From Peribacillus cavernae (GTDB taxonomy: Bacteria > Bacillota > Bacilli > Bacillales > DSM-1321), in the NCBI RefSeq assembly GCF_003989135.1, contig NZ_RYZZ01000015.1:62001-126000 (forward strand): DNA of 64,000 nt, written 5' to 3'. Position numbers and translations under genes: made by a program. Positions 37,702-47,947 of this stretch are shown piece by piece. Under the pieces are notes generated by a model. The model made no database searches, was not told where the DNA came from, and was given only the letters and a program-made list of their open reading frames with translations. Numbering within the stretch: the first letter of the stretch is position 1; the number at the start of each line of letters is the position of its first letter.

Positions 37702-38937
37702 ATGAAGAAGATTTTTTCTCTAGTAATAGTAGGTTTTCTATTACTATTGACTGCCTGCGGCGGATCAGATCAGGCAAGTGGTGATGACAAAGGCTCCGAC
37801 ACGTTAAAAATCGGTGCAATTTTTCCATTATCCGGAGGTCTAGCGCTACTAGGTGAAGAAAGCTATCGCGGAGTGGAGCTTGCAATTGAACAAAGAAACA
37901 AAAACGGTGGAATAGCAGACGGTAAAAAAGTTGAACTCGTTAAAGGGGACGCTCCAGATGCTGACTCTGCACAGGCGGAAGCAAACCGTTTGATTAATCA
38001 AGAGAATATTAAGACAATTGTCGGTTCTTATTCTTCTGGCGTCGCGCAGGCAGCTAGTGAAGTGACTGAAAGAAATGGTGTCTTGTTCTGGGAGTATGGT
38101 GCCGTTGCTGATTCTATTACGGACCGGGGATACAAATATGTGTTACGTACGAATCCTCCAGCATCCTATCTATCAAAAACTCACATTGATTTTATCAAAA
38201 ATTATGTGGCTGATAAGCTTGGGAAGGACTTAGGCGATATAAAAGTAGCGATTGCCCATGAGGATTCATCTTATGGAACAACAATTGCAGATGAAGCAGA
38301 GAAACTAGCAGAAAAAGAAGGCATTAACGTCGTAACAATCCAGCCATATAGTGCTGCATCAAACGATTTAAGTTCTGTAGTTCTGAACCTTAAAAAGGCT
38401 GAGCCAGATGTACTCATTGCAGTTTCTTATTTAAATGACGGCATTCTGCTACACAGACAAAGTCAAGAATTAGGGTTAAAAGTTCCGGTTGTTGTTGGCT
38501 CAGGCGGAGGCCATGATATGGCTGACTTCATAGAAGGTGTTGGTGACATAGGAGATGGTTTTTTTAATGTTGCGTTTCCACAATACCATATTAACCAAGA
38601 ATTCACACCCGGAATGAAAGATTTTGTGAAGCTTTATAAAGAAAAATATGGTGAAGATCCTCGCTCTGGACACTCTTTGGTGCACTACATGGGAACGAAT
38701 GTCCTTCTTGATGTAATTGATGAGGTTGGGGAGATGGACCCTGATAAATTACGTGATGCAGCCATTAATTATAAGGCAGAACCAGGACAAACTGTAACTG
38801 GATGGGGTGTAGAATTCGATCCAGAAACAGGACAAAACAAGCTAAGTGAACCATATGTGCATCAGTGGACTGACGGAAAGCTTTTAGCTGTATGGCCAGA
38901 AAAAGTGTCTGTTCAGGAACCACAGCTTAACAAATAA
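37702..38937 (+). CDS. LivK-like ABC substrate-binding lipoprotein 1
   Basis: 411 residues from ATG 37702 (GGGGG upstream). Lipobox LTAC near residue 19, then a Gly/Ser/Asp linker and the type-I periplasmic-binding fold (LKIGAIFPLSGGLALLGEES, ANRLINQENIKTIVGSYSS). Family members bind branched-chain amino acids, amides, urea or other small organics. A very similar second copy follows directly. In a sigma-54-controlled catabolic operon it more likely binds the growth substrate than an amino acid; this is inference. Confidence 0.9.
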   Translation: MKKIFSLVIVGFLLLLTACGGSDQASGDDKGSDTLKIGAIFPLSGGLALLGEESYRGVELAIEQRNKNGGIADGKKVELVKGDAPDADSAQAEANRLINQENIKTIVGSYSSGVAQAASEVTERNGVLFWEYGAVADSITDRGYKYVLRTNPPASYLSKTHIDFIKNYVADKLGKDLGDIKVAIAHEDSSYGTTIADEAEKLAEKEGINVVTIQPYSAASNDLSSVVLNLKKAEPDVLIAVSYLNDGILLHRQSQELGLKVPVVVGSGGGHDMADFIEGVGDIGDGFFNVAFPQYHINQEFTPGMKDFVKLYKEKYGEDPRSGHSLVHYMGTNVLLDVIDEVGEMDPDKLRDAAINYKAEPGQTVTGWGVEFDPETGQNKLSEPYVHQWTDGKLLAVWPEKVSVQEPQLNK

Positions 38938-38964
38938 TTATTTATCAAATGAGGGGGAAATTTC

Positions 38965-40206
38965 TTGAAGAAAGTTGCAAGCGTTATTATGGTAGGATTT
39001 CTTCTCCTTTTATCAGCCTGCTCAGGCGGGGCAAGTGGTGATGGTGAAGGAAGTGGTAAATCGGGAACATTAAAAGTTGGTGCGTTATATCCTTTATCAG
39101 GTGGATTGGCACTTCTTGGCGAAGAGAGTTTTCGGGGTGCTGAGCTTGCTATTGAAGAAGCAAATAAAAATGGCGGTATAGCAGGTGGAAAGAAAATTGA
39201 ACTTGTTAAGGGAGATGCAGTTGATGCTGATGCTGCTCAAGCAGAAGCGAATCGTTTAATTAATCAAGAAAACATAAAAACCATTGTCGGATCATATTCA
39301 AGCTCTATTGCTTTTGCAGCAAGTGAAGTAGCTGAAAGAAGTGGAGTGTTGTACTGGGAACTTGGTGCCGTGTCTGATACCATAACAGACCGTAAATACA
39401 AATATGTTGTGCGCACAAATCCACCGGCTTCTTATTTTTCTAAGGTTCATGTAGATTTCATAAAAGAAATTGTTACAAAAAAACTTGGTAAAGAGCTAGG
39501 AGATATCAAGGTTGGTCTTGCGTACGAAGATTCTACGTATGGAACAACGATTGCGGATGAAGCTGCTAAACTAGCAAAAAAAGAAGGAATTAATGTTGTA
39601 ACAAAACAAGCATACAGTGCTGCTTCAAATGATTTAAGTTCAGTAGTTTTAAACCTTAAAAAAGCTGCACCAGACGTTTTGATAGCTGTTTCTTACTTAA
39701 ATGATGCTGTCCTTCTTGCTAGGCAAAGTGAAGAGTTAGGACTGAAGGTTCCTGTATTTGTCGGCTCTGGTGGCGGTCATACGATGACTGATTTTGAAGA
39801 TGCAATGGGAGAAAAAGCAAACGGTATTTTAAATATTGATTTCCCGCAATACCAAATTAATCGCGAAGCTACGCCTGGAATTGAAGAATTTATGGCGCTG
39901 TATAAAGAAAAGTATGGTGAAGACCCACGTTCTGGACATTCTTTAACAAACTATATGGGAATGAAAATAGTACTAGACGTAATGGATAAAGTAGGCGAAG
40001 TTGATCCTGATAAATTAAAAGAAGAAGCTTTGAAATATACTGCTGACCCTGGATCAACAGTTACTGGCTGGGGAGTAGAATTCGATCAGGATACCGGGCA
40101 AAACAAGCTGGGTCAACCATACGTCCATCAGTGGCTCAATGGAGAGCTTAAGACAGTTTGGCCGGAAAACGTAGCTGTAGAAGAACCTCAAATAGCGAAT
40201 AAATAA
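38965..40206 (+). CDS. LivK-like ABC substrate-binding lipoprotein 2
   Basis: 413 residues from TTG 38965 behind GAGGGGG. Lipobox LSAC. Closely parallels the upstream copy along its whole length: shared blocks include PLSGGLALLGEES, EANRLINQENIKTIVGSYSS and EKYGEDPRSGHSL. A tandem duplication within the operon; the pair may differ in ligand. A hairpin at 40263-40284 follows. Confidence 0.9.
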   Translation: MKKVASVIMVGFLLLLSACSGGASGDGEGSGKSGTLKVGALYPLSGGLALLGEESFRGAELAIEEANKNGGIAGGKKIELVKGDAVDADAAQAEANRLINQENIKTIVGSYSSSIAFAASEVAERSGVLYWELGAVSDTITDRKYKYVVRTNPPASYFSKVHVDFIKEIVTKKLGKELGDIKVGLAYEDSTYGTTIADEAAKLAKKEGINVVTKQAYSAASNDLSSVVLNLKKAAPDVLIAVSYLNDAVLLARQSEELGLKVPVFVGSGGGHTMTDFEDAMGEKANGILNIDFPQYQINREATPGIEEFMALYKEKYGEDPRSGHSLTNYMGMKIVLDVMDKVGEVDPDKLKEEALKYTADPGSTVTGWGVEFDQDTGQNKLGQPYVHQWLNGELKTVWPENVAVEEPQIANK

Positions 40207-40262
40207 AATAATAGTTTTTATGAAATCAAGAATCTAAAAGGATATCCCAAAATTAAGAGTGT

Positions 40263-40284
40263 GGCACCCTTAGAAAAGGGTGCC
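40263..40284 (+). other. Intra-operon hairpin between binding protein 2 and permease genes
   Basis: GGCACCCTT (40263-40271) and AAGGGTGCC (40276-40284) form a 9-bp perfect stem with loop AGAA. No T-run follows, so it is more likely an mRNA stability or processing element that keeps binding-protein mRNA abundant. Confidence 0.6.
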
Positions 40285-40347
40285 GGGCACTTATAGGTTA
40301 ACCTCATAGAAGTTTCTCTTTTTATTATCAAACAGAGAGGTGTAAAT

Positions 40348-41232
40348 ATGACAATAGTTCAAACACTTATATCAGGGATTTTATTAGGTGGGATTTATTC
40401 ATTAATCAGCATGGGCTTGAACTTAATTCTTGGGGTTGTAAGGATCGTAAACTTTGCTCATGGTGAGCTGCTTATGATTGCCATGTATATAAGCTTTCTT
40501 TTTTACACGACGATGGGCTTAGATCCATATGTATCTGCCATTCTAGTAATCATTTGTCTATTTTTACTTGGTGTACTCACTCAGAGATTTATGATTCAGC
40601 CAATTTTAGATACACCTGCATCAACGAAAATATTTGCAACTTTAGGATTATCGATAGCCCTTCAAAATCTTGCTTTAATGACATTAAGTGCGAATCATCT
40701 TTCTGTTAAAACAAGTTATCAAACATCAGTTATTAATATTGGAGAACTTGCAGTCAGTATTCCGAGATTAGTTGCATTCGGAGCTGCAGTTGGGGTAGCT
40801 GTTGTTTTATATCTTTTTTTGCAAAAAACCTTGACTGGAAAAGCCATCCGGGCTGTTGCTATGCAAAAACAAGCCGCTTTCTTGATGGGGATTAACGTAA
40901 AAAGAATTTATCTTTTAGCTTTCGGAATCGGATCAGGCCTGGTAGGTCTTGCGGGTGCTTTGCTCATGCCGATTTACTCGGTCTACCCAACAATTGGTGC
41001 ATCATTCATACTAATTGCGTTCGTTGTCGTTGTATTAGGTGGAATGGGAAGTATGTTCGGTGCATTCTTCGGTGGGTTAATTATTGGATTAGTGGAAGCT
41101 CTTTCCGGTGTTATCTTTGATCCAGGTCTAAAAGAAGCGATATACTTTGTGATTTTTATTATGGTTTTACTGGTTCGCCCTTCCGGTATATTTAGTCTTG
41201 GCAAAGGAGCAGAGGAGGTTGGCTTGAAATGA
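40348..41232 (+). CDS. Branched-chain amino-acid-type ABC permease (LivH)
   Basis: 294 residues, about eight membrane segments. GIYSLISMGLNLILGVVRIVNFAHGELLM and the coupling-helix region GKAIRAVAMQKQAAFLMGINV are typical of LivH. It forms half of the transmembrane channel. RBS GAGAGGTG before ATG 40348; its stop overlaps the start of the LivM gene. Confidence 0.92.
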   Translation: MTIVQTLISGILLGGIYSLISMGLNLILGVVRIVNFAHGELLMIAMYISFLFYTTMGLDPYVSAILVIICLFLLGVLTQRFMIQPILDTPASTKIFATLGLSIALQNLALMTLSANHLSVKTSYQTSVINIGELAVSIPRLVAFGAAVGVAVVLYLFLQKTLTGKAIRAVAMQKQAAFLMGINVKRIYLLAFGIGSGLVGLAGALLMPIYSVYPTIGASFILIAFVVVVLGGMGSMFGAFFGGLIIGLVEALSGVIFDPGLKEAIYFVIFIMVLLVRPSGIFSLGKGAEEVGLK

Positions 41233-42242
41233 TGCAACTATTATCTAAACAAAAATTTTTGTTTTTATTTGGTATTTTGCTAGTAGTAACTCCCTTTGTT
41301 GTTACAAATAGATTCTATTTAAATATTTTTATTCTCATTTTATTGTATGCAACTATTGCGGGGTCGTGGAATATTTTAGGCGGATATGGTGGTCAATTAT
41401 CACTCGGCCATGCGATCTTTTTCGGAATAGGTGCTTACACTTCAACCCTTTTATATCTAAATTTCGGTGTTAGTCCTTGGTTGGGATTCATCATAGCAGC
41501 AGTGATATCCATCGTGGTTGGTATATTGATCGGCTGGCCTGCTTTCAGATTAAGAGGAACATATTTTACTCTAACAACTATTGCATTTGCAGAAGTTATT
41601 CGCCACTTGACGCTATATTTCAGAGACGTAACAAAAGGAGCGATTGGAGTTAATATTCGATTTGAGCCAAGTTTTGCAAACCTAATCTTTAGAGAATACA
41701 GTGCCTACTATTTCGTAGTATTAGTTTTATTTGTGATTAGTATAGCCATTGCGATTTGGGTAGATAAAACAAAGGTTGGTTATTACTTGAAAGCTATTCG
41801 TGAGGATGAAGATGGTGCTGAAACACTTGGAATACATGTAACGAAATATAAAATGATTGCTATGGTAATAAGCGCTGGAATGACTGGTATTGCCGGTGTA
41901 TTTTACGCTCAGTATATGTTGTTTTTTGAACCTATCTCTGTTTTCAACATGAACTTTTCGATTGAAATTGCTTTGATTGCGATCATTGGCGGGGTTGGAA
42001 CAGTATTCGGACCGGTTTTAGGTGCTTTTATCATCATCCCATTAAATGAACTTTTACGTTCTTCTTTCCCTTCATTAAGCGGAATGAATTATTTAATATA
42101 TGGTGTTGTATTAATTCTAATCGTATCGTTCTTGCCGAATGGATTGCTTCCAATTCTAAAAAGCATTCCTAAAAAACTGAAAGGCTTGAATAAAAAGAAC
42201 ATCAAAGTGGAGGACGGTGAAAAAGTTGATTATTCAGGTTAA
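41229..42242 (+). CDS. Branched-chain amino-acid-type ABC permease (LivM)
   Basis: 337 residues, about nine membrane segments; WNILGGYGGQLSLGHAIFFGIGAY and FTLTTIAFAEVIRHLTLYFRDVTKG are LivM signatures. It starts within the 3' end of the LivH gene (ATGATG) and its 3' end overlaps the LivG gene by 26 bp, so all are translationally coupled. Confidence 0.92.
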   Translation: MMQLLSKQKFLFLFGILLVVTPFVVTNRFYLNIFILILLYATIAGSWNILGGYGGQLSLGHAIFFGIGAYTSTLLYLNFGVSPWLGFIIAAVISIVVGILIGWPAFRLRGTYFTLTTIAFAEVIRHLTLYFRDVTKGAIGVNIRFEPSFANLIFREYSAYYFVVLVLFVISIAIAIWVDKTKVGYYLKAIREDEDGAETLGIHVTKYKMIAMVISAGMTGIAGVFYAQYMLFFEPISVFNMNFSIEIALIAIIGGVGTVFGPVLGAFIIIPLNELLRSSFPSLSGMNYLIYGVVLILIVSFLPNGLLPILKSIPKKLKGLNKKNIKVEDGEKVDYSG

Positions 42243-42948
42243 AGAAGTTTCAAAACATTTTGGTGGATTAAAAGCAGTAAATGGCGTTTCATTTGATGTA
42301 AATGAAAATGAGATCGTCGGGATTATTGGTCCGAACGGTGCAGGTAAAACGACGTTGTTTAACCTTATATCTGGCTCACTTCCGGTAACATCTGGACAAG
42401 TAGTATTTAATAATGAAGATATTACAAGCCAAAAGCCATATGTTATTTGCAAAAAAGGAATTGGTAGAACCTATCAAATCGTTAAGCCGTTTGGCAATAT
42501 TTCTGTACTAGAAAATGCTATGGTTGGAGCTTTCAACAAAGCATCTAGTACAAAGGAAGCAAGAGAATATAGCCTGGAAATATTGAAAAAGGTTGGTTTA
42601 GATAAAAAGAAAGATCAAATCGGCAAAAGCTTAACCATCGCAGATAAAAAGCGTCTAGAAGTAGCTAAAGCATTGGCAACGCAGCCAACCTTGCTTCTGT
42701 TGGATGAAGTTATGGCTGGTTTGAATCCAAGTGAAGTGAAAGAAATCCTGCCGATGATCAAGGGGTTAAGAGAAAGTGGAATTACCATCATTCTTATTGA
42801 GCACATTATGGAAGTTGTCATGAATGTTTGCGATCGTATCGTCGTAGTTCATCATGGTGAGAAAATTGCAGAGGGTACACCGAAAGAAATTACGAACAAT
42901 CCAGAAGTAATTAAAGCTTATCTTGGGGAGGAATTGAGCTTTGCTTAA
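42217..42948 (+). CDS. Branched-chain amino-acid-type ABC ATPase (LivG)
   Basis: 243 residues. Walker A GPNGAGKTT, degenerate ABC signature region SLTIADKKRLEVAKALA, Walker B LLLLDEVMAGL and switch His (IIEH type, LIEHIMEVV). Start may be GTG 42217 (very near GGAGG) or TTG 42226. Energises uptake with LivF. The signature segment reads LTIADKKR rather than LSYGEQR, a modest departure in this subfamily. Confidence 0.92.
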   Translation: MKKLIIQVKEVSKHFGGLKAVNGVSFDVNENEIVGIIGPNGAGKTTLFNLISGSLPVTSGQVVFNNEDITSQKPYVICKKGIGRTYQIVKPFGNISVLENAMVGAFNKASSTKEAREYSLEILKKVGLDKKKDQIGKSLTIADKKRLEVAKALATQPTLLLLDEVMAGLNPSEVKEILPMIKGLRESGITIILIEHIMEVVMNVCDRIVVVHHGEKIAEGTPKEITNNPEVIKAYLGEELSFA

Positions 42949-43645
42949 ATTACAAAACGTAAACTTATTCTACGGCGAAATCCAAGCCTTATGGGACTTG
43001 TCATTTGAAATTAAAGAAGGCCAAATTGCTGCATTATTAGGAGCAAATGCGGCGGGAAAATCAAGTGCAATTAATGCTATTTCTGGAATCGAAAAAATTT
43101 CGAGCGGAGAAATAACATTATTTGATAAAGAAATTCACAAAATGAGCCCACATGAAATTGTTGAAGAAGGAATTATTCAAGTACCAGAAGGAAGAAAGCT
43201 TTTTAACTATATGCCTATTCAAGAAAATCTAGAATTAGGGGCTTATTCTAAACGAGCGAAAAAAGATTTCAAAAAAAATCTCCGCTTCGTGTACGACTTG
43301 TTCCCAATTTTAGAAGAAAGAAAAAGTCAAATGGCAGGGGATTTGAGTGGTGGACAGCAACAAATGGTCGCGATTGCTAGAGGATTAATGGCCAATCCAA
43401 AACTATTAATCATTGATGAGCTATCACTTGGATTAGCTCCCATCTTAGTTCAGCAGTTAATAAAGGATTTAATAAATATACGAAATACTGGAATTACGAT
43501 TTTACTAGTGGAGCAAAATGTGCAGCAATCATTGGCCATAGCCAGCGATGCCTATGTACTGGAAAATGGAAGATTAGCATTGTCCGGAAATGCGACAGAA
43601 TTAATTAACGATCCACATTTGAAAAAAGCCTACCTTGGAATGTAG
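42941..43645 (+). CDS. Branched-chain amino-acid-type ABC ATPase (LivF)
   Basis: 234 residues from TTG 42941 (GGGGAGG upstream), overlapping LivG by 8 bp. Walker A GANAAGKSS, signature LSGGQQQMVAIARGLM, Walker B LLIIDELSLGLAP. Completes a full LivKKHMGF-type importer encoded inside the sigma-54 operon. Confidence 0.93.
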   Translation: MLKLQNVNLFYGEIQALWDLSFEIKEGQIAALLGANAAGKSSAINAISGIEKISSGEITLFDKEIHKMSPHEIVEEGIIQVPEGRKLFNYMPIQENLELGAYSKRAKKDFKKNLRFVYDLFPILEERKSQMAGDLSGGQQQMVAIARGLMANPKLLIIDELSLGLAPILVQQLIKDLINIRNTGITILLVEQNVQQSLAIASDAYVLENGRLALSGNATELINDPHLKKAYLGM

Positions 43646-43656
43646 AGGTGTCATGT

Positions 43657-44661
43657 ATGAGAGCAGCCATTAAGACAGAAAATGCTGGAGAAATTATTCT
43701 TCAAGAAAAAGATCTGCCAAGATTGAGCAGTGAGGAATTGCTCGTTAAGGTAGAATACTGTGGTGTTTGCGGAAGTGATCTTCATGCATTTAATCATTCA
43801 AAAGGCTATGAATTTGTGAAAAAACCGATCATTCTAGGCCACGAATTTTCCGGGAGTGTCGTTGATTGTTTTGATGCTTCACTTTCTCATTTAAAAGGAA
43901 AAAACGTCATCGTTGAATCAATGAATTACTGTGGCCAATGTGAAAACTGCCTTAACGGGCGCAAATCGATATGTACTCAAAATAAAGTAATTGGTCTTCA
44001 CTTTGATGGTGGCATGGCACAATTTGTAAAGACAAAAGCGCAATATGTAAGGGAAGTTCCAGATGGGATGCCCCTCCATTTAGCTGCGTTAAGTGAACCG
44101 ATGGCAATCGCTGTTCATGCTGTACGCCAAGCAGGAGAAAAATCTAAAAACGATACAATACTTGTTCAAGGTCCAGGAATTATTGGTTTTTTTGTAAGTG
44201 TAATTCTCGCTCAGCAAGGTGCAAAAGTTATTTTGTCTGGTCTTCAACAGGATTATGAAAACAGATTATCAAAATGCCGGACATTCGGAGTCATACCACA
44301 CATTGTTGAATCAGGGAATTTAGAAGAAAAGGTGGACATTGTATTTGAATGTTCCGGATCTAACGCAGCGGTGAAATCAGGATTCCGTAGTTTGAAAAAA
44401 GGTGCAAAAGCGGTTTTTGTTGCACTGTATGAACATGAAACAACCCTCTTCTTAACGGAATTAGTAAGAAGTGAGGTATCAATCATAACAAGCTATGGAT
44501 GTAATCCTGACGATTATAGTATGGCATTTTCTGTTTTAGATTCATTATCAGAAAAATTGATAGACGTTATGACAATCTATCCATTAGCAGAGGTAGCACA
44601 AGCTTTTGAAGACGGTCTGAATCAAGTAGTACTGAAGCCAATGTTAGCTATAAACAAATGA
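43657..44661 (+). CDS. Zinc-dependent medium-chain alcohol dehydrogenase 1
   Basis: 334 residues from ATG 43657 (AGAGG 43644-43648). Catalytic zinc site CGVCGSDLHAF and GHEFSG; structural zinc Cys cluster CGQCENCLNGRKSIC; Rossmann loop VQGPGIIGFF. Resembles threonine/butanediol/sorbitol dehydrogenases. NAD(P)-dependent alcohol or polyol oxidation; the operon context suggests a diol or ketol. Somewhat short at the C terminus for the family. Confidence 0.9.
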   Translation: MRAAIKTENAGEIILQEKDLPRLSSEELLVKVEYCGVCGSDLHAFNHSKGYEFVKKPIILGHEFSGSVVDCFDASLSHLKGKNVIVESMNYCGQCENCLNGRKSICTQNKVIGLHFDGGMAQFVKTKAQYVREVPDGMPLHLAALSEPMAIAVHAVRQAGEKSKNDTILVQGPGIIGFFVSVILAQQGAKVILSGLQQDYENRLSKCRTFGVIPHIVESGNLEEKVDIVFECSGSNAAVKSGFRSLKKGAKAVFVALYEHETTLFLTELVRSEVSIITSYGCNPDDYSMAFSVLDSLSEKLIDVMTIYPLAEVAQAFEDGLNQVVLKPMLAINK

Positions 44662-44674
44662 AGGCGGGGGACTC

Positions 44675-45430
44675 ATGACTCTTGACAAACAATTAGATGC
44701 AACGCTTGAACTTTTACGAAGTCATACTTCCATAAGGGACTATAAAAAGGAAGACATTCCGCCTGAAACCTTAAAAAGGATGCTAGTTTCTGCACAACAC
44801 GCTGCAACATCTCACTTTGTTCAAGCTTATTCGGTCATTCACATCACAGATCCGGAGAAAAAAGAAGCAATTGCAACTCTTTCAAATAATAGAAGGCAAA
44901 TCGAATCTGCACCGGTTTTGTTGTTATTCTGTGCAGACATGAAACGCTTGGAATATGCATGTAAAAAACAAGGAACAAACATTCAGAATGAAATTCTTGA
45001 AAACTTCCTTGTCGGAGTTATTGATACTGCACTATTTGCCCAAAACTTTGTAGTTGCTGCAGAATCTCAAAAATACGGTATTTGCTACATAGGCGGTGTA
45101 CGAAATAACCCTGAAGAAATTAGTAATGTTGTAGGGTTACCTGATAAAACATTTCCTTTATTCGGCATGACAGTGGGAGTTCCGGATGAAACTCAATTGG
45201 TAAAGCCGCGCTTACCAGTTAATGCGATTCTACATGAAAATGTATATAACGAAGAAAAATACGATGAGCTCTTGGATCAATATGATTCTCAATTGGAAGA
45301 TTATTACGGTCACCGTTTTACAAACCAGAAGAATACGAATTGGACAATAACAATGAGTGATTTTCTATCGGTACCAAGAAGGGAACATATGAGACCCTTT
45401 GTTAATTCAAAAGGGTTTCATTTAAAATAA
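44675..45430 (+). CDS. NfrA-type NAD(P)H-flavin oxidoreductase (nitroreductase family)
   Basis: 251 residues. [34 protein letters not shown], and [17 protein letters not shown] match the Bacillus NfrA family, FMN enzymes that reduce FMN or nitro compounds with NADPH. In this operon it could supply FMNH2 to the two downstream luciferase-like monooxygenases, an inference. RBS AAGGCGGGGG before ATG 44675. Confidence 0.88.
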   Translation: MTLDKQLDATLELLRSHTSIRDYKKEDIPPETLKRMLVSAQHAATSHFVQAYSVIHITDPEKKEAIATLSNNRRQIESAPVLLLFCADMKRLEYACKKQGTNIQNEILENFLVGVIDTALFAQNFVVAAESQKYGICYIGGVRNNPEEISNVVGLPDKTFPLFGMTVGVPDETQLVKPRLPVNAILHENVYNEEKYDELLDQYDSQLEDYYGHRFTNQKNTNWTITMSDFLSVPRREHMRPFVNSKGFHLK

Positions 45431-45450
45431 CTTTTCCGTTAAAAGAGGGG

Positions 45451-46230
45451 ATGAAAATGAAAAACAATAAAGTCGCTTTGGTTACAGGTGCTGGGGCAGG
45501 GATTGGTAGAGCAATTGCAATGCGGCTTGCTAGTGATGGTTTTGATATAGTCCTAAATGATATCGGTGAAGAATCCATAAAAAATGTGGCCTCCGAAATT
45601 GAAGAGCTAGGTCAGAAATCCTTTGCAATTGTAGCTGATATTAGCAAGAGAGATCAAGTTTTTTCCATGATTAATCAAACAGTAGAACATTTTGGCCGTC
45701 TTGATGTCATGGTTTCAAACGCTGGCATTGTCCAAGTAAAACCATTGCTTGAAATTACAGAAGAAGATCTAGAAAGAATCTTTCGAATTAATGTGTTTGG
45801 AACAATGTTTTGCATGCAAGCAGCAGCTGAAGTGATGATCAAACAAAACAGTGGAAAAATCATTAATGCAAGCAGTACTTCCGGAAAAAGAGGTGTTGAA
45901 TTTCTAGGTCACTATTGTGCGACAAAATTTTCTGTTATAGGTCTTACTCAAACGGCAGCAAAAGAGCTGGCTCCTCACGGAATTACGGTTAATGCGTATT
46001 GTCCAGGTATTGTAGGTACAGGTATGTGGGAAGAAATTGATCGCAAAATGAGTGAATATATGAATGTGCCCTTAGGAGAAACGTTGAAAAATAAAATTAA
46101 CGGAATCCCGTTAGGAAGAATTGAAGAACCGATAGATGTAGCGAATTATGTTTCATTTTTGGCATCTGAGGATTCAAATTACATGACAGGGCAAGCAGTC
46201 GTAATTGATGGCGGAATGGTATTCTCTTAA
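45451..46230 (+). CDS. BudC-like SDR: diacetyl/acetoin reductase or 2,3-butanediol dehydrogenase
   Basis: 259 residues. [31 protein letters not shown] and the very characteristic [20 protein letters not shown] and [15 protein letters not shown] strongly resemble Klebsiella BudC and related meso-2,3-butanediol dehydrogenases. It interconverts diacetyl, acetoin and 2,3-butanediol with NADH. It connects the first operon to the acetoin-cleaving complex downstream. Confidence 0.85.
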   Translation: MKMKNNKVALVTGAGAGIGRAIAMRLASDGFDIVLNDIGEESIKNVASEIEELGQKSFAIVADISKRDQVFSMINQTVEHFGRLDVMVSNAGIVQVKPLLEITEEDLERIFRINVFGTMFCMQAAAEVMIKQNSGKIINASSTSGKRGVEFLGHYCATKFSVIGLTQTAAKELAPHGITVNAYCPGIVGTGMWEEIDRKMSEYMNVPLGETLKNKINGIPLGRIEEPIDVANYVSFLASEDSNYMTGQAVVIDGGMVFS

Positions 46231-46323
46231 AATTAATGATTGTATTTTAAACAATTTTTCTAGATTCATTTTTTCATGAATTAATGGATCATACATGACT
46301 TGAAAAAAATAGGAGGAATTACA

Positions 46324-47790
46324 ATGTTACAAGCTGCTAAACAAGTATCTTTGATTGACTTAGATAATAGTAAATTATTCATTAACGGTGAGTGGGCAAC
46401 TGCAAGCGGTGGTTCCACATTTTCAGTAAAAAATCCAAACACTGGTGAAGTCATCGCCGAGGTTCCAAGAGGAGCAAAAGAAGAAACGAAAGCTGCTATT
46501 GAAGCTGCAAATGCAGCATTCCCAAAATGGGCTAAGCTTACTGCCAATGAAAGAGCAGATTATTTATTAAAAGTACATGATTTAATGCTAGAGCATGAGG
46601 CTGAACTTGCAACCATTATGAGCAAGGAAATGGGGAAAGCATACACAGAAGCTTGTGGAGAAGTGAAATATGCTGCTAGCTTCTTATCCTGGTATGCAGA
46701 AGAAGGCCGCCGTATTTATGGGGAAACGATTCCGGCATCCTCACCTAACAAAAGATTGCTTGTCGTGAAACAGCCAGTTGGTGTAATTGCTGCCATTACC
46801 CCTTGGAATTTCCCGTTAGCCATGATGACTAGAAAGCTTGGACCTGCCTTGGCTGCTGGCTGTACGGGTATTGTCAAGCCTGCAAGTCAGTCACCACTTT
46901 CAGCTCTTGCCTTTGCTAGCCTTGTTCAAAAAGCTGGTATTCCAAATGGTGTCGTAAATATTGTGGCAGGTGCTACAGGAGAGATTTCTGATGAGATTTT
47001 TGCAAACCCGATAGTGAAAAAGGTTTCTTTTACAGGATCAACAGATGTAGGGAAGAAATTAGTAGAAAAGTCCGCAGAGCAATTGAAAAAGCTTTCTTTA
47101 GAGCTTGGTGGACACGCTCCTTTCATCGTATTCGAAGATGCAGATTTAGAAAAAGCAGCTGAAGGAGCAGTAGCGAGTAAATTTAGAAATGCAGGCCAAA
47201 CATGTGTGTGTGCAAATCGCATTTATGTTCATGAAAATATTAAAGATGAGTTCACAAAGCTTTTTGTTGAAAAGGTTCAAACGTTGAAGGTAGGGAATAG
47301 TTTGGATCAAACTGTACAAATTGGACCATTAGTAAATAAAGACGGACTTGAAAAAGTACAAGAGCATGTAAAAGATGCTAAATCAAAAGGTGCAGAAGTT
47401 TTAACTGGAGGTAAAGTAACAGGAGATCCTAATGGTTTCTATTTCGAACCGACTATTCTTGGTAATGTTACAAACGACATGATTATCATGACAGAAGAAA
47501 CTTTTGGACCAGTAGCTCCAATCACAACTTTTAGTAATGATGAAGATGTTATATTCGAAGCAAATAATACGGAATACGGGTTAGCGGCTTATCTTTATAC
47601 TTCAAACATTCAACGTGCAGTTGCTGTTTCTGAAGCATTAAACTTTGGCGTAATCGGATTAAATGATGCAGTTCCTGGCGTACCTCAAGCTCCATTTGGT
47701 GGTATGAATCATAGTGGATACGGCCGTGAAGGCGGACACCAAGGAATTAGAGATTACTTAGAAGAGAAGTATATTTCTCTTGGGCTATAG
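46324..47790 (+). CDS. NAD(P)-dependent aldehyde dehydrogenase
   Basis: 488 residues from ATG 46324 behind AGGAGG. Catalytic Cys in FRNAGQTCVCANR, catalytic Glu in LELGGHAPFIVFEDA, and the SFTGSTDVGK and PWNFPLAMMTRK cofactor motifs are intact. Closest in pattern to succinate-semialdehyde/glycolaldehyde-type ALDHs. It could oxidise acetaldehyde or another aldehyde formed in this pathway. Last gene before the terminator at 47803. Confidence 0.92.
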   Translation: MLQAAKQVSLIDLDNSKLFINGEWATASGGSTFSVKNPNTGEVIAEVPRGAKEETKAAIEAANAAFPKWAKLTANERADYLLKVHDLMLEHEAELATIMSKEMGKAYTEACGEVKYAASFLSWYAEEGRRIYGETIPASSPNKRLLVVKQPVGVIAAITPWNFPLAMMTRKLGPALAAGCTGIVKPASQSPLSALAFASLVQKAGIPNGVVNIVAGATGEISDEIFANPIVKKVSFTGSTDVGKKLVEKSAEQLKKLSLELGGHAPFIVFEDADLEKAAEGAVASKFRNAGQTCVCANRIYVHENIKDEFTKLFVEKVQTLKVGNSLDQTVQIGPLVNKDGLEKVQEHVKDAKSKGAEVLTGGKVTGDPNGFYFEPTILGNVTNDMIIMTEETFGPVAPITTFSNDEDVIFEANNTEYGLAAYLYTSNIQRAVAVSEALNFGVIGLNDAVPGVPQAPFGGMNHSGYGREGGHQGIRDYLEEKYISLGL

Positions 47791-47802
47791 GAGTGAATGA
47801 AA

Positions 47803-47850
47803 ATTCCTTCTGGAAGAGCAACTAACTTTTCCAGGAGGAATATTTTTCTT
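47803..47850 (+). terminator. Terminator ending the first catabolic operon
   Basis: ATTCCTTCTGGAA (47803-47815) pairs with TTCCAGGAGGAAT (47829-47841) with one G-T pair, followed by ATTTTTCTT. Confidence 0.8.
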
Positions 47851-47947
47851 CATAAACGTTATAGAGACACAGTGGTAAACAAAATAATGTGTTAGTTCGT
47901 TTTAGACTGAATCGTACATCAAATTTTAATAAGCGAGTGGATTAGAC

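Noticed and set aside
47850-47947. Sigma-54 promoter before the Zn-ADH/acoABCL genes
   Set aside because: The only nearby GG (47874-47875) is not followed by GC at 10-bp spacing.
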